64,000 nt of DNA from Mycolicibacterium sp. CH28. Its GTDB lineage: Bacteria > Actinomycetota > Actinomycetes > Mycobacteriales > Mycobacteriaceae. Positions 42,931 through 51,206 of the stretch are shown in pieces. The stretch spans positions 150,946 to 214,945 of the forward strand of contig NZ_SRLQ01000017.1 of NCBI RefSeq assembly GCF_004745805.1, in the 5' to 3' direction. The notes under the pieces are model-generated. The model was not told where the DNA came from and made no database searches. It was given only the letters and a program-made list of their open reading frames with translations. The position numbers were made by a program, and so were the translations under genes. Position 1 is the stretch's first letter; each line of letters starts with the position of its first letter.

Positions 42931-44199
42931 ATGGCGTCCATCGACGAGATGTCGGCGAACCTGAACTTCACCACCGCCAAGACCGGCGATGGTCGCTCGG
43001 TGACGTTCCTGCCCGAACCCGAACGGGCACTGCGCTATTACACCGTCATCTCCGTCGACGACCACATCGTCGAGCCGCCGGACACGTTCGAGGGCCGCGT
43101 TCCGCGCCGGTTCGCCGACCGGGCGCCGCGGGTCGTCGACACCGACGACGGCGGCCAGACCTGGATGTACGACGGGCAGTCGCTGCCCAACGTCGGGTTC
43201 AACGCGGTCGTCGGCCGGCCGGTGTCGGAGTACGGCTTCGAACCGACCCGATTCGACGAGATGCGCCGTGGGGCATGGGATATCCACGCCCGCATCAAGG
43301 ACATGGACCTCAACGGGGTCTACGCGTCGCTGAACTTCCCGTCGTTCCTGCCCGGGTTCGCCGGTCAGCGGCTCCAGCAGGTGACCACCGACCGCGAGCT
43401 CGCGATGGCCTCGGTGCGGGCCTGGAACGACTGGCACCTCGAGGCGTGGGCCGGGCCCTACCCTGACCGGATCATCCCCTGTCAGCTGCCCTGGCTGCTG
43501 GACCCCGAGGTAGGCGCGAAGATGATCTACGAGAACGCCGAGCGCGGGTTCCATGCGGTGACGTTCAGTGAGAACCCAGCGATGCTGGGCCTGCCCACCA
43601 TCCATTCGGGCTACTGGGAACCAGTCATGGCCGCCTGCGCGGACACCGGCACGGTGGTCAACCTGCATATCGGGTCTTCGGGCACCTCACCGTCGACCAC
43701 CGACGACGCACCACCAGACGTCCAGGGCGTGCTGTTCTTCGCCTATGCCATCACCGCTGCGGTCGACTGGCTCTACTCGGGTGTGTGCAGCCGGCATCCG
43801 GAACTGAAGATCTGCCTGTCCGAGGGCGGAATAGGCTGGGTGGCAGGTCTTCTCGATCGGCTGGACCACATGCTGAGCTATCACGAGATGTACGGCACGT
43901 GGAAGGATCTGGGCGAGACACTGACGCCGGCAGAGGTGTTCACGCGTAACTTCTGGTTCTGCGCCGTGGAAGACCAGTCCTCGTTCGTCCAATACCGGCG
44001 CATCGGCGAAGACAACATTCTCCTGGAGGCCGACTATCCGCACTGCGACTCAACCTGGCCGCACACCCAGCGCACCATTCGCGAGCAGATCAGCGGGCTA
44101 CCCGATGAGATCATCCGAAAAGTGACCTGGGAGAACGCGTCCCGCCTCTACCAGCATCCCGTTCCGGCGGCTGTCCAGCTGGATCCAGACGCGTACTGA
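42931..44199 (+). CDS. Amidohydrolase-2 family (ACMSD-like) metal hydrolase or decarboxylase
   Basis: A 422-residue TIM-barrel metalloenzyme. Metal-binding motifs are DDHIVEP (about residues 44-50), a mid-barrel His in NLHIGSSG and a late Asp in LEADYPHCDS. ATG at 42931 has AAGGAG seven bases upstream. Family members include ACMSD-type decarboxylases and aromatic acid decarboxylases. As the last gene of the FadD/aldolase unit it likely handles a ring-containing or dicarboxylic intermediate. Confidence 0.86.
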   Translation: MASIDEMSANLNFTTAKTGDGRSVTFLPEPERALRYYTVISVDDHIVEPPDTFEGRVPRRFADRAPRVVDTDDGGQTWMYDGQSLPNVGFNAVVGRPVSEYGFEPTRFDEMRRGAWDIHARIKDMDLNGVYASLNFPSFLPGFAGQRLQQVTTDRELAMASVRAWNDWHLEAWAGPYPDRIIPCQLPWLLDPEVGAKMIYENAERGFHAVTFSENPAMLGLPTIHSGYWEPVMAACADTGTVVNLHIGSSGTSPSTTDDAPPDVQGVLFFAYAITAAVDWLYSGVCSRHPELKICLSEGGIGWVAGLLDRLDHMLSYHEMYGTWKDLGETLTPAEVFTRNFWFCAVEDQSSFVQYRRIGEDNILLEADYPHCDSTWPHTQRTIREQISGLPDEIIRKVTWENASRLYQHPVPAAVQLDPDAY

Positions 44200-44207
44200 C
44201 CGCAGGC

Positions 44208-44687
44208 TCATTCGCCGGGCTGAGCAGCCTCCGACGCGGGTGAACACGCCGTGTCTCGCAGCTGCCCGAGGACGCGTACCACGACCTGGGACGCCAGCCA
44301 CAATGCCACCAGGTCGTCGTGGGCCAGTGTGGGCAACAGCGTCTCGATGCGCTGGCGGCGAATATCGCTGCGCCCTTCCCAAAGCCGTCGGCCCTCCTCG
44401 CCCAGCATGACCAGCGACGCCCGGCCGTCCTGGGGATCACTCCAGCGTTCGACCAAGCATTGGCGTTCCATGCGCTGCACCAACTGCGTCATCCCCGACT
44501 GGCTGGCCCCCTCGGCCGACGCCAGCGCGGTCAACCGCATCGGGCCTTCCCGGTACAGCCGGTTGAGCACAAGAGCCGCACTGGCGCTGAGGCCCTCGCG
44601 GTCGATCAGGTACCGCCACGTCAGATCCGTCGTGAGGTCGATCATCTCGGATACGGCCTGAGCGCCGTCGGCGACTGCTCGTTCCAT
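44208..44687 (-). CDS. MarR-family regulator divergent from mmpS-mmpL
   Basis: A 159-residue MarR regulator with the recognition region TALASAEGASQSGMTQLVQ (about residues 54-72) and wing DPQDGRASLVML. The ATG lies six bases after a GATATAAA element, so the transcript may be leaderless. It faces the mmpS-mmpL unit, whose own leader carries the same GATATAAA element, which suggests that it represses both. The layout resembles Rv0678/mmpS5-mmpL5 but the protein does not resemble Rv0678. Confidence 0.88.
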   Translation of the reverse strand: MERAVADGAQAVSEMIDLTTDLTWRYLIDREGLSASAALVLNRLYREGPMRLTALASAEGASQSGMTQLVQRMERQCLVERWSDPQDGRASLVMLGEEGRRLWEGRSDIRRQRIETLLPTLAHDDLVALWLASQVVVRVLGQLRDTACSPASEAAQPGE

Positions 44688-44858
44688 GCTGGCTTTATAT
44701 CACTAACACGATTTATCGCCGTCGCAATCGGCCGGCGCAGACCTACCCCATCCTGCCCACTATGCGCCTGGTTAGCGGGTTTTTGCTCGACCGTCAATGG
44801 CTCACAGCAGGTTCACACCAGTTGAGCAGTCCATTCTGCATACGATATAAATCGCGTC
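44688..44858. promoter_or_regulatory. Divergent promoter/operator region, MarR / mmpS
   Basis: GATATAAA occurs once on each strand, six to eight bases before an ATG (44687 minus, 44859 plus). CGATTTATCG (44709-44718) and the inverted CGATATAAATCG (44843-44854) are candidate MarR half-sites. No strong -35 was seen. Confidence 0.5.
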
Positions 44859-44909
44859 ATGGCCGTGCAGGTTTTACTGCGGGGGATTCCGTCGGGCGTG
44901 AGCCGGTGA
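44859..44909 (+). CDS. Short leader ORF coupled to mmpS
   Basis: A 16-codon frame (MAVQVLLRGIPSGVSR) starts seven bases after TATAAA (44846-44851), so it may sit at the 5' end of a leaderless mRNA. Its TGA overlaps the GTG start of mmpS (GTGA, 44906-44909). This geometry is typical of translationally coupled leader peptides. Expression is unproven. Confidence 0.45.
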   Translation: MAVQVLLRGIPSGVSR

Positions 44910-45349
44910 GCCGGAGTTCGAAGGGAAAGGCCCTTCTCGAGCGTGGCTGGCTGCCGCTGGTCACCGTCATGGCCGTGGGTTTGGCGGCGGTGTGCATGTG
45001 GAAGGTGCATCAGGCGTCGGCGCCGGGACCCGTCCTGGCCGTCAATCCTGCGCAAGCGCCCGAGGAGTTCGTGCCGAAACAACTGACCTACGAGTTGTTC
45101 GGCGATGTCGGAAGCGGAGGAATCCTCGACTACATCGATATCGACGGACATCCACACAGGGTCGACATCACCACGCTGCCGTGGTCGCACACCGAGACCA
45201 CCACACTCACCGTGGTCTCCGGCAGTATCTCGGCGCAGGTACACGGCGGTCAGGTCGGCTGCCGAATGCTGGTGAACGGCGTTGTCCGCGATGAGCAGTC
45301 GGCGACTCGGCAGGACGCCGACGTCACCTGCCGGGTGAAGTCCGCATGA
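44906..45349 (+). CDS. mmpS: MmpS membrane accessory protein
   Basis: A 147-residue MmpS family protein: a short basic N-terminus, one transmembrane helix (WLPLVTVMAVGLAAVCMWKV, about residues 15-34) and a periplasmic beta-rich domain with QLTYELFGDVGSGGILDYID and two cysteines (VGCRML, VTCRV). It assists MmpL export. GTG at 44906 is chosen for MmpS length and because it overlaps the leader ORF stop; the frame is open to 44762. The stop overlaps mmpL by ATGA. Confidence 0.88.
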   Translation: MSRSSKGKALLERGWLPLVTVMAVGLAAVCMWKVHQASAPGPVLAVNPAQAPEEFVPKQLTYELFGDVGSGGILDYIDIDGHPHRVDITTLPWSHTETTTLTVVSGSISAQVHGGQVGCRMLVNGVVRDEQSATRQDADVTCRVKSA

Positions 45350-48177
45350 GCGCACACCGCGCGGGGCGGCCGTTCTTCGCCAGAACCGTCCGCCTTCTGG
45401 CCATCCCGATCATCGTCTTCTGGGGCTTGATCGCGGTCACGACGAACACCTTCATCCCGAAAGTGGAAGACGTGGCCGCCGAGTTGGCCGGCCCGATGAT
45501 TCCCACCTACGCCCCATCGCAGGTCGCGATGCTGCGGATCGGCGAGAAGTTCCACGAGTCCACCTCGACTAGCTTGACCATGGTCGTGCTGGAGGCCGAC
45601 CACCCCCTCGACGACGGCGATCACCGTTACTACGACGACTTGATGCGGCGGCTGAAGAGCGACACCGCACATGTGCAGTACGTCATGGACCTGTGGGGCA
45701 AGCCGATCACCGCGGCCGGAGCCCAGAGCGTCGACGGCAAGTCCACCTACGTGCTACTCCGGCTGGCTGGTGATATCGGCGAGATCCAGGCGAACCGGTC
45801 GGTCGATGCCGTGCGCAACATTGTCGCCAAGGACACCCCACCGCCAGGACTGAAGGTCTACGTCAGCGGCGCGGCGCCGCTCGCCTCGGACACCCTGTCC
45901 ATCGCCAATGCGAGCCTGAACAACATCACGATCGTGACGATCATCCTCATCATCGTCATGCTGCTGCTGGTCTACCGCTCGCCCAGCGCGCTACTGGTTC
46001 CGCTGGCCAGTGTCCTGTTCGAAATGCTCATCGCAAAGGGAGTCGTCTCAACGCTCGGGCACTTCGGTGTCATCCCGCTCTCCTCGTTCGCGGTGAACAT
46101 GGTCGTGTCACTGACCCTGGGCGCCGGTACCGACTACGGGATCTTCCTGCTCGGCCGCTACCACGAGGCCCGCCAGGCAGGCCAGACCCGGGATGACGCC
46201 TACTTCACCGCGTATCGCGGCGTCTCCCCCATCATCATCGGTTCGGGCCTGACCATCGCCGGCGCCGGTTTCTGTCTGAGCTTCGCGCGGTTGGACTACT
46301 TCCACACCATGGGGCCGGCCGTCGCGATCAGCATGCTGTTCACCATTGCAGCCGCCCTGACGCTCGGCCCGGCCATCTTGACGGTGGGCAGTCTCTTCGG
46401 CCTGTTCGATCCCAAGCGGCCCTCGCGGGGCCAGCTGTATCGGCGCATCGGCGCCAGCGTGGTGCGCTGGCCGGTGCCGATCCTGGCGGCCAGCTGCGCG
46501 ATCGTGATGATCGGCGCGATCTTCGTGCCGACCTATCGGGTGAACTACGACGACCGTCAGTATCAGCCCACCAATGGCCTGGCCAACCAGGGTTTCCAGG
46601 CCTCGGACCGGCATTTCCCGCCGAGCAAGCTGTTTTCCGAGATGCTGATGGTGGAGTCGGATCACGACATGCGCAATTCCGCGGACTTCATCTCACTGGA
46701 CCGCGTTGCCAAGGCCCTCATCCGCCTGCCGGGTGTTGCCATGGTGCAGAGCATCACCCGGCCGCTCGGCCGTCCGCTGGACCGCGCAACGATCCCCTAC
46801 CTGTTCACCACCCAGGGCAGCGGAAGCGGCCAGCAGCTGCCTTTCAACCAGCAACAGAACGCCGACACCGACGAGCAGGCCCAGATCCAGGCGGACTCCG
46901 TGACGGTGCTGGCGAAGACGATCGAACTCACCCAGAAGATGTCGGACGAGTTGCACTCAACAGTGCTCACCATGGAGAACCTGCAGCAGGTCACCGACGA
47001 CGTGAATGCGGACATCGCCAATCTCGACGACTTCATGCGACCGCTGAAGAATTACTTCTACTGGGAGCCGCACTGTTTCGATGTTCCGGTGTGCTGGGCG
47101 CTGCGGTCGTTGTTCGACGGTCTCGACGGGATCGATGCGCTCGACGCCCAGATCGCCAACGCCGTCACCGATCTGCAAGCCGTCGACCGCCTTCTGCCGC
47201 AACTGATCTCGCAGCTGAAGGTAATGATGGACAACACCCAGGCGTTACAGGCTGTGATCGTGCACTCCTACGGGCCGGCGCATCTGCAATCCACCCAGAC
47301 CGACCAGACCTTCGACGACCTGATCAACGTGGGCAACGACTTCGACAAGTCCCGCAGCGACGACTACTTCTACATGCCCAGAGAAGCGTTCGACAACGAC
47401 GATGTGAAAACCGGCATGCAGCTGATGATGTCGCCCGACGGTAAAGCGGCGCGATTCATCGTCACTCACGAGGGCAATGCCATGGGACCGGAGGGCATCG
47501 CGCACGTCGACTCGTTCCCCGATGCCATCAAGATCGCGCTGAAGGAAACCTCACTGGCGGGAGCCAAGATCTACATCGGCGGCGCGGGATCCAACAACAA
47601 GGACATCAAGCTCTACGCGGCCTCCGATCTGCTGATCGTGGCGATCGCCGCGTTCATCCTGATCTTCCTGATCATGTTGTTCCTCACGCGAAGCCTGATC
47701 GCCGCGTTGGTAATTCCGGGCACCGTGGCCTTCTCGTTCGCCGGCGCGTTCGGCCTTTCGGTCCTGGTGTGGCAGCACCTGATCGGGCTGCCCCTGCACT
47801 GGCTGGTACTGCCGATCACCTTCATCATCCTGGTGGCCGTCGGTTCGGACTACAACCTGCTGTTGATCGCCAGGGTCAAAGAAGAGATCGGCGCCGGATT
47901 ACATACCGGCCTGATCCGCGCGCTCGGCAGCACCGGTGGAGTGGTGACATCGGCCGGTCTGGTCTTCGCTTTCACCATGCTCGCGATGCTGACCAGCGAT
48001 CTGCGAACCATCGGCCAGGTGGGTTCCACCGTGTGCATCGGGCTGCTCCTGGACACCCTCGTGGTGCGGTCCTTCATCGTGCCGTGCCTGTTGCGGCTTC
48101 TCGGCCCGTGGTTCTGGTGGCCCACCCTGGTGCGCACCAGGCCGGTGCGCCGACCGTCGGTGCGGGTGGCGTCATGA
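45346..48177 (+). CDS. mmpL: MmpL-family RND transporter (MmpL4/5 type)
   Basis: A 943-residue RND transporter that exports lipids, siderophores or drugs across the inner membrane. About twelve transmembrane helices carry the proton-relay motifs GAGTDYGIFLLGRYHE (near residue 262) and VGSDYNLLLIARVKEEIG (near residue 833). The second periplasmic loop has the MmpL4/5 signature NYFYWEPHCFDVPVCWALRS (near residue 570) in a helical region. With MmpS and the small membrane protein it forms a 4-bp-overlapping operon under the divergent MarR. The cargo is unknown. Confidence 0.92.
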   Translation: MSAHRAGRPFFARTVRLLAIPIIVFWGLIAVTTNTFIPKVEDVAAELAGPMIPTYAPSQVAMLRIGEKFHESTSTSLTMVVLEADHPLDDGDHRYYDDLMRRLKSDTAHVQYVMDLWGKPITAAGAQSVDGKSTYVLLRLAGDIGEIQANRSVDAVRNIVAKDTPPPGLKVYVSGAAPLASDTLSIANASLNNITIVTIILIIVMLLLVYRSPSALLVPLASVLFEMLIAKGVVSTLGHFGVIPLSSFAVNMVVSLTLGAGTDYGIFLLGRYHEARQAGQTRDDAYFTAYRGVSPIIIGSGLTIAGAGFCLSFARLDYFHTMGPAVAISMLFTIAAALTLGPAILTVGSLFGLFDPKRPSRGQLYRRIGASVVRWPVPILAASCAIVMIGAIFVPTYRVNYDDRQYQPTNGLANQGFQASDRHFPPSKLFSEMLMVESDHDMRNSADFISLDRVAKALIRLPGVAMVQSITRPLGRPLDRATIPYLFTTQGSGSGQQLPFNQQQNADTDEQAQIQADSVTVLAKTIELTQKMSDELHSTVLTMENLQQVTDDVNADIANLDDFMRPLKNYFYWEPHCFDVPVCWALRSLFDGLDGIDALDAQIANAVTDLQAVDRLLPQLISQLKVMMDNTQALQAVIVHSYGPAHLQSTQTDQTFDDLINVGNDFDKSRSDDYFYMPREAFDNDDVKTGMQLMMSPDGKAARFIVTHEGNAMGPEGIAHVDSFPDAIKIALKETSLAGAKIYIGGAGSNNKDIKLYAASDLLIVAIAAFILIFLIMLFLTRSLIAALVIPGTVAFSFAGAFGLSVLVWQHLIGLPLHWLVLPITFIILVAVGSDYNLLLIARVKEEIGAGLHTGLIRALGSTGGVVTSAGLVFAFTMLAMLTSDLRTIGQVGSTVCIGLLLDTLVVRSFIVPCLLRLLGPWFWWPTLVRTRPVRRPSVRVAS

Positions 48178-48596
48178 GCGTGTGGGCGGTGCTGGCGATC
48201 ATCGCGTTCGCGTTCGTGTTGATGTTCGCCGCAATCGCCGCCGTATTCGTCAGCCGGCTGGTACGCCGGCCCAGCCTGGCACTCAGCGACGAATTGAACG
48301 CCATTCCCGGGGTGTTGCGCAAGGTGCGCAAGAACGAACCGTTGACCGACGACGAGTTGACCCTTGCGCGGCAGTCGGTTTCGGATCGTGGGTCCTGGAT
48401 GGCCCTGTGCATTCCATTGACCATCTTCAGCATCGGGTGCTTCTACGTGTTCGGCAGCCTCGAGCATCTGCATGGGGCGACCCCGTCCGAGCGCACGTTC
48501 CTGGGTGTGATTCCCATGGTGACGTCCACCAACCTCGGCATCCGGATGCTGCGGAGCGCGAGCCTGAAACGGCGGCTGCCGAAAGTGGCGGAGTAG
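48174..48596 (+). CDS. Small membrane protein co-translated with mmpL
   Basis: A 140-residue protein with an N-terminal membrane helix (VWAVLAIIAFAFVLMFAAIA) and a second one (ALCIPLTIFSIGCFYVFGSL, about residues 77-96). The middle is charged (RKVRKNEPLTDDELTLARQS). It overlaps the mmpL stop by ATGA, so it is made with the transporter. I do not recognise the family; it may be an accessory subunit. Confidence 0.65.
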   Translation: MSVWAVLAIIAFAFVLMFAAIAAVFVSRLVRRPSLALSDELNAIPGVLRKVRKNEPLTDDELTLARQSVSDRGSWMALCIPLTIFSIGCFYVFGSLEHLHGATPSERTFLGVIPMVTSTNLGIRMLRSASLKRRLPKVAE

Positions 48597-48597
48597 C

Positions 48598-49551
48598 TCA
48601 GCTCTGGTGCTGGTCTAGCCAGTCGGCGATGGCCGCGACAGCATCCCGGTAGAAGATCCGGTAGGGACGGTCTGCGACGTACCCGATGTGGGGGGTGGCG
48701 ATGGCGTTGTCGAGGGTCCGCAGCGGGTGAGCGTCCGGTAGCGGCTCGGTGTCGAACACGTCGAGCGCGGCCGCACCGATGACGCCCGAGCGCAACGCCT
48801 CCACCAGCGCCGCTTCATCGACGATCGGCCCACGAGATGTGTTGACCAGCAGCGCAGTTCGCTTCATCTGAGCCAGCTCCGGTGCACCGAGCAGCCCGGC
48901 AGAACGTCCACTGAGCTTCATGTGGATGGTCAGCACGTCCGACAGAGCGAACAAGTCGTCCTTGCCGACGTAGGTCGCGCCGACCTCGGCCGCCGCCTCC
49001 GGAGTGAGATTCTGGCTCCAGGCGATCACCTCCATACCGAAGGCCTGGCCGATCCTGGCGACCCGGGCGCCGATGCGCCCCAGGCCCAGGACACCGAGCA
49101 CGCGACCGGAAAGCTCGCGGCCGACCGAGATCTGCCACCCCCCGTCGCGGACCGAGCGGCTCTCGGCGACCAAATGGCGGGATGCGGCCAGGATCAGCGC
49201 CCAGGTCAGCTCCACCGTCGATGCCACCGTGCCGCCGGTCGTCCCGACGTGGATGCCGCGCTCGGCGGCGGCGTCCATGTCGATGGAGGCATTGAACGGT
49301 CCGGTGGAGGCAATCATCCTCAGCCGCGGCAGGCGTTCGATGATGCTGCGCGGCAGGGGTGTTCGTTCCCGCATTACGAAGAGAACATCGAACGGCGCCA
49401 GCCGGGCGACCAGCTGGTCGGGATCGGAGATGTGATCGTTGAAGATGGTGATGTCGGCACGGTCGGATACCGCAGACCAGTCGGCCATCTTCAACGCGAC
49501 GTCCTGGTAGTCGTCGAGCACCGCCACCTGCACCCGTGCCATCGCCGTCAC
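48598..49551 (-). CDS. D-2-hydroxyacid dehydrogenase family protein
   Basis: A 317-residue NAD-dependent dehydrogenase related to phosphoglycerate dehydrogenase. It has GLGRIGARVARIG (about residues 156-168) for NAD, catalytic Arg in NTSRGPIVDE, Glu in DVFDTEPLP and His in ATPHIGY. The GTG at 49551 overlaps the stop of the upstream cysteine hydrolase (GTGA); an ATG nine bases inside is an alternative. The coupled pair suggests turnover of a hydroxy or keto acid amide. The substrate is unknown. Confidence 0.87.
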   Translation of the reverse strand: MTAMARVQVAVLDDYQDVALKMADWSAVSDRADITIFNDHISDPDQLVARLAPFDVLFVMRERTPLPRSIIERLPRLRMIASTGPFNASIDMDAAAERGIHVGTTGGTVASTVELTWALILAASRHLVAESRSVRDGGWQISVGRELSGRVLGVLGLGRIGARVARIGQAFGMEVIAWSQNLTPEAAAEVGATYVGKDDLFALSDVLTIHMKLSGRSAGLLGAPELAQMKRTALLVNTSRGPIVDEAALVEALRSGVIGAAALDVFDTEPLPDAHPLRTLDNAIATPHIGYVADRPYRIFYRDAVAAIADWLDQHQS

Positions 49552-50153
49552 GGCAGCTGTGCGATGAACTCGGCGGCGGTCATCGGCCGGGAGAACATCG
49601 GGTAGTCGTATTTCAGCGCGTTCTCGTGCTCCTCCACCGAGGTGGCGGCCACGCAGTCACTCAACGTGATGACCTGGTAGCCGTTCTCGTAGCCGCTGCG
49701 CATGGTCGACTCGACACAGCAGTTGGTCAAGAATCCGCCGAGGGCGATCGTCGTGATGCCCTTGCTGCGCAGAATGAAGTCCAGATTGGTGCTGGCAAAC
49801 GTGTCCAGGCCGCGTTTGCCCTCGATGACGATGTCTCCATCGGCCGGCGCCACGTCGTCGACGATGGCCGCGCCCCAGGAGCCCTTGACAAAGGCGTTGC
49901 CGTCGACGACCCCCTTGAGGATCCCGTACGGATGTTTGGTGATCTCGCCGTAGCCCTCGGCGAAGGTGATCGGGGCGTGCATGACGGTCACCCCGGCATT
50001 GCGGGCTGCCGCCACGACCTCGCGGGTGTGGCCGAGCATGCCCGTCTTCTCCATCACCTCCGACACCGCCTCGTGCAGGACTCCCCCGTCGGTGGTGAAG
50101 TCGTTCTGATATTCGATCAGCACGACCGCGGTGGTCTTCGGGTCAATGTTCAT
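49548..50153 (-). CDS. Isochorismatase-family cysteine hydrolase
   Basis: A 201-residue hydrolase of the nicotinamidase/isochorismatase fold. Lys (EGKRGLDTF, about residue 113) and the nucleophile Cys in GGFLTNCCVEST are present. The catalytic Asp position reads IEYQNDF, with Glu instead of Asp. It has its own Cys, unlike the two isochorismatase-fold proteins at 12.7-15.6 kb. It is coupled to the hydroxyacid dehydrogenase and lies after a divergently regulated IclR gene on the same strand. It probably hydrolyses an amide. Confidence 0.86.
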   Translation of the reverse strand: MNIDPKTTAVVLIEYQNDFTTDGGVLHEAVSEVMEKTGMLGHTREVVAAARNAGVTVMHAPITFAEGYGEITKHPYGILKGVVDGNAFVKGSWGAAIVDDVAPADGDIVIEGKRGLDTFASTNLDFILRSKGITTIALGGFLTNCCVESTMRSGYENGYQVITLSDCVAATSVEEHENALKYDYPMFSRPMTAAEFIAQLP

Positions 50154-50264
50154 GACCGCAGGCTAATCCGATCGGCGCAGGAATCAAGGTTCGGCGGTCC
50201 TGGTATCGCCACACGACGACGGCGACAGCTCGCCCAGCCACGCCCGGCACTGCCGGCAGCGTCG

Positions 50265-51038
50265 TCACGGCAGTCTGCGCGAGATTTCGCGGGCGCCCGC
50301 AATCACCTGCGCAGCAGCATGTTCGAGATTCTCCGGTGTCAATCGGTGAGTCAGGAAGCTGATGCTCAGGGCATAGCGGGGCGGCTCACCATTAGCAGTC
50401 GGTACGGCGGCAGCCACGCAGGTGAGTTCTTCGGCGGCTTCCTCACGGTCGACGGCGAAACCCTGCTCCCGGATCTCCTTGATCTCGGCCGCTAGCTTCT
50501 TCATCGACGTGATCGTGTGCGGGGTCAACGGGGGCAGCCCCCGGGAGGCCACGATGTCGCGCCAGACGCTGTCGGGCATCCCCGCCAGGAGCGCCTTGCC
50601 CAACGCCGAGGCATGCCAGGGATCGGACTGGCCCACGTCGCTGACCTTCTTGACCGCACGCCGCCCCTCGACAACTTCCAGGAGCACCACGCTGTTGTCC
50701 TTGTGGACGGCGAAGTTCACGGTTTCATTGAACTCGAGCACGAGTCGCTCCATGGTGGGCAGTATCGCGTCGGAGGGCACCTGGCCGGAGAACGCGCGCT
50801 GACCCAGTCGGAAGATCTCCCAGCCGAGACGGTACTGGGTGGCGTTGAACCGCTCGATGTATCCCAGCGACGACAGACTGTTCAAGTAGCGCAGCACGGT
50901 TGCCTCGCTAAGGCCTGTGCGCCTGGCGATTTCGGTGAGATTGCAGACCTCGCCGTCGGCAACCGCATCCAGGATGCGCGCAGTGCGTTCGACACCGATC
51001 AGGCTCGAGCTCTTTTCCGGCGGCGTCTCGGTTTTCAC
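50265..51038 (-). CDS. IclR-family transcriptional regulator
   Basis: A 257-residue IclR regulator. The winged helix is at about residues 15-75 (LTEIARRTGLSEATVLRYLNSL) and an effector domain follows (YRLGWEIFRLGQRAF to the end, with ALGKALLAGMP). GTG at 51038 starts the protein. It is divergent from a U32-like gene and an APC permease, and a promoter and a palindrome lie between them, so it likely controls that transport unit and perhaps the downstream hydrolase and dehydrogenase genes. Confidence 0.88.
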   Translation of the reverse strand: MKTETPPEKSSSLIGVERTARILDAVADGEVCNLTEIARRTGLSEATVLRYLNSLSSLGYIERFNATQYRLGWEIFRLGQRAFSGQVPSDAILPTMERLVLEFNETVNFAVHKDNSVVLLEVVEGRRAVKKVSDVGQSDPWHASALGKALLAGMPDSVWRDIVASRGLPPLTPHTITSMKKLAAEIKEIREQGFAVDREEAAEELTCVAAAVPTANGEPPRYALSISFLTHRLTPENLEHAAAQVIAGAREISRRLP

Positions 51039-51105
51039 CCAGTGGAGGATACCAGTACCAGGTGATGGCGCCGCTACCGCGGCCCACCCTTCGCAGCGCT
51101 CCGTG

Positions 51106-51178
51106 TTGACAGGTGCCCACCCGTCTTTTAGATTTCATACAGCGCAACCGCTTATCAGTCAGTGAAATTTCTGTTTCA
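51106..51178 (+). promoter_or_regulatory. Promoter and likely IclR operator before the U32-like gene
   Basis: TTGACA (51106-51111) and TAGATT (51129-51134) are 17 bp apart. Downstream lies TGAAATTTCTGTTTCA (51163-51178), with TGAAA/TTTCA arms, placed where a repressor would block transcription. The ribosome-binding site GAGGAGA and ATG at 51207 follow. Confidence 0.6.
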
Positions 51179-51206
51179 GATTCCACCAGCTCCTCGAGGA
51201 GATTTG

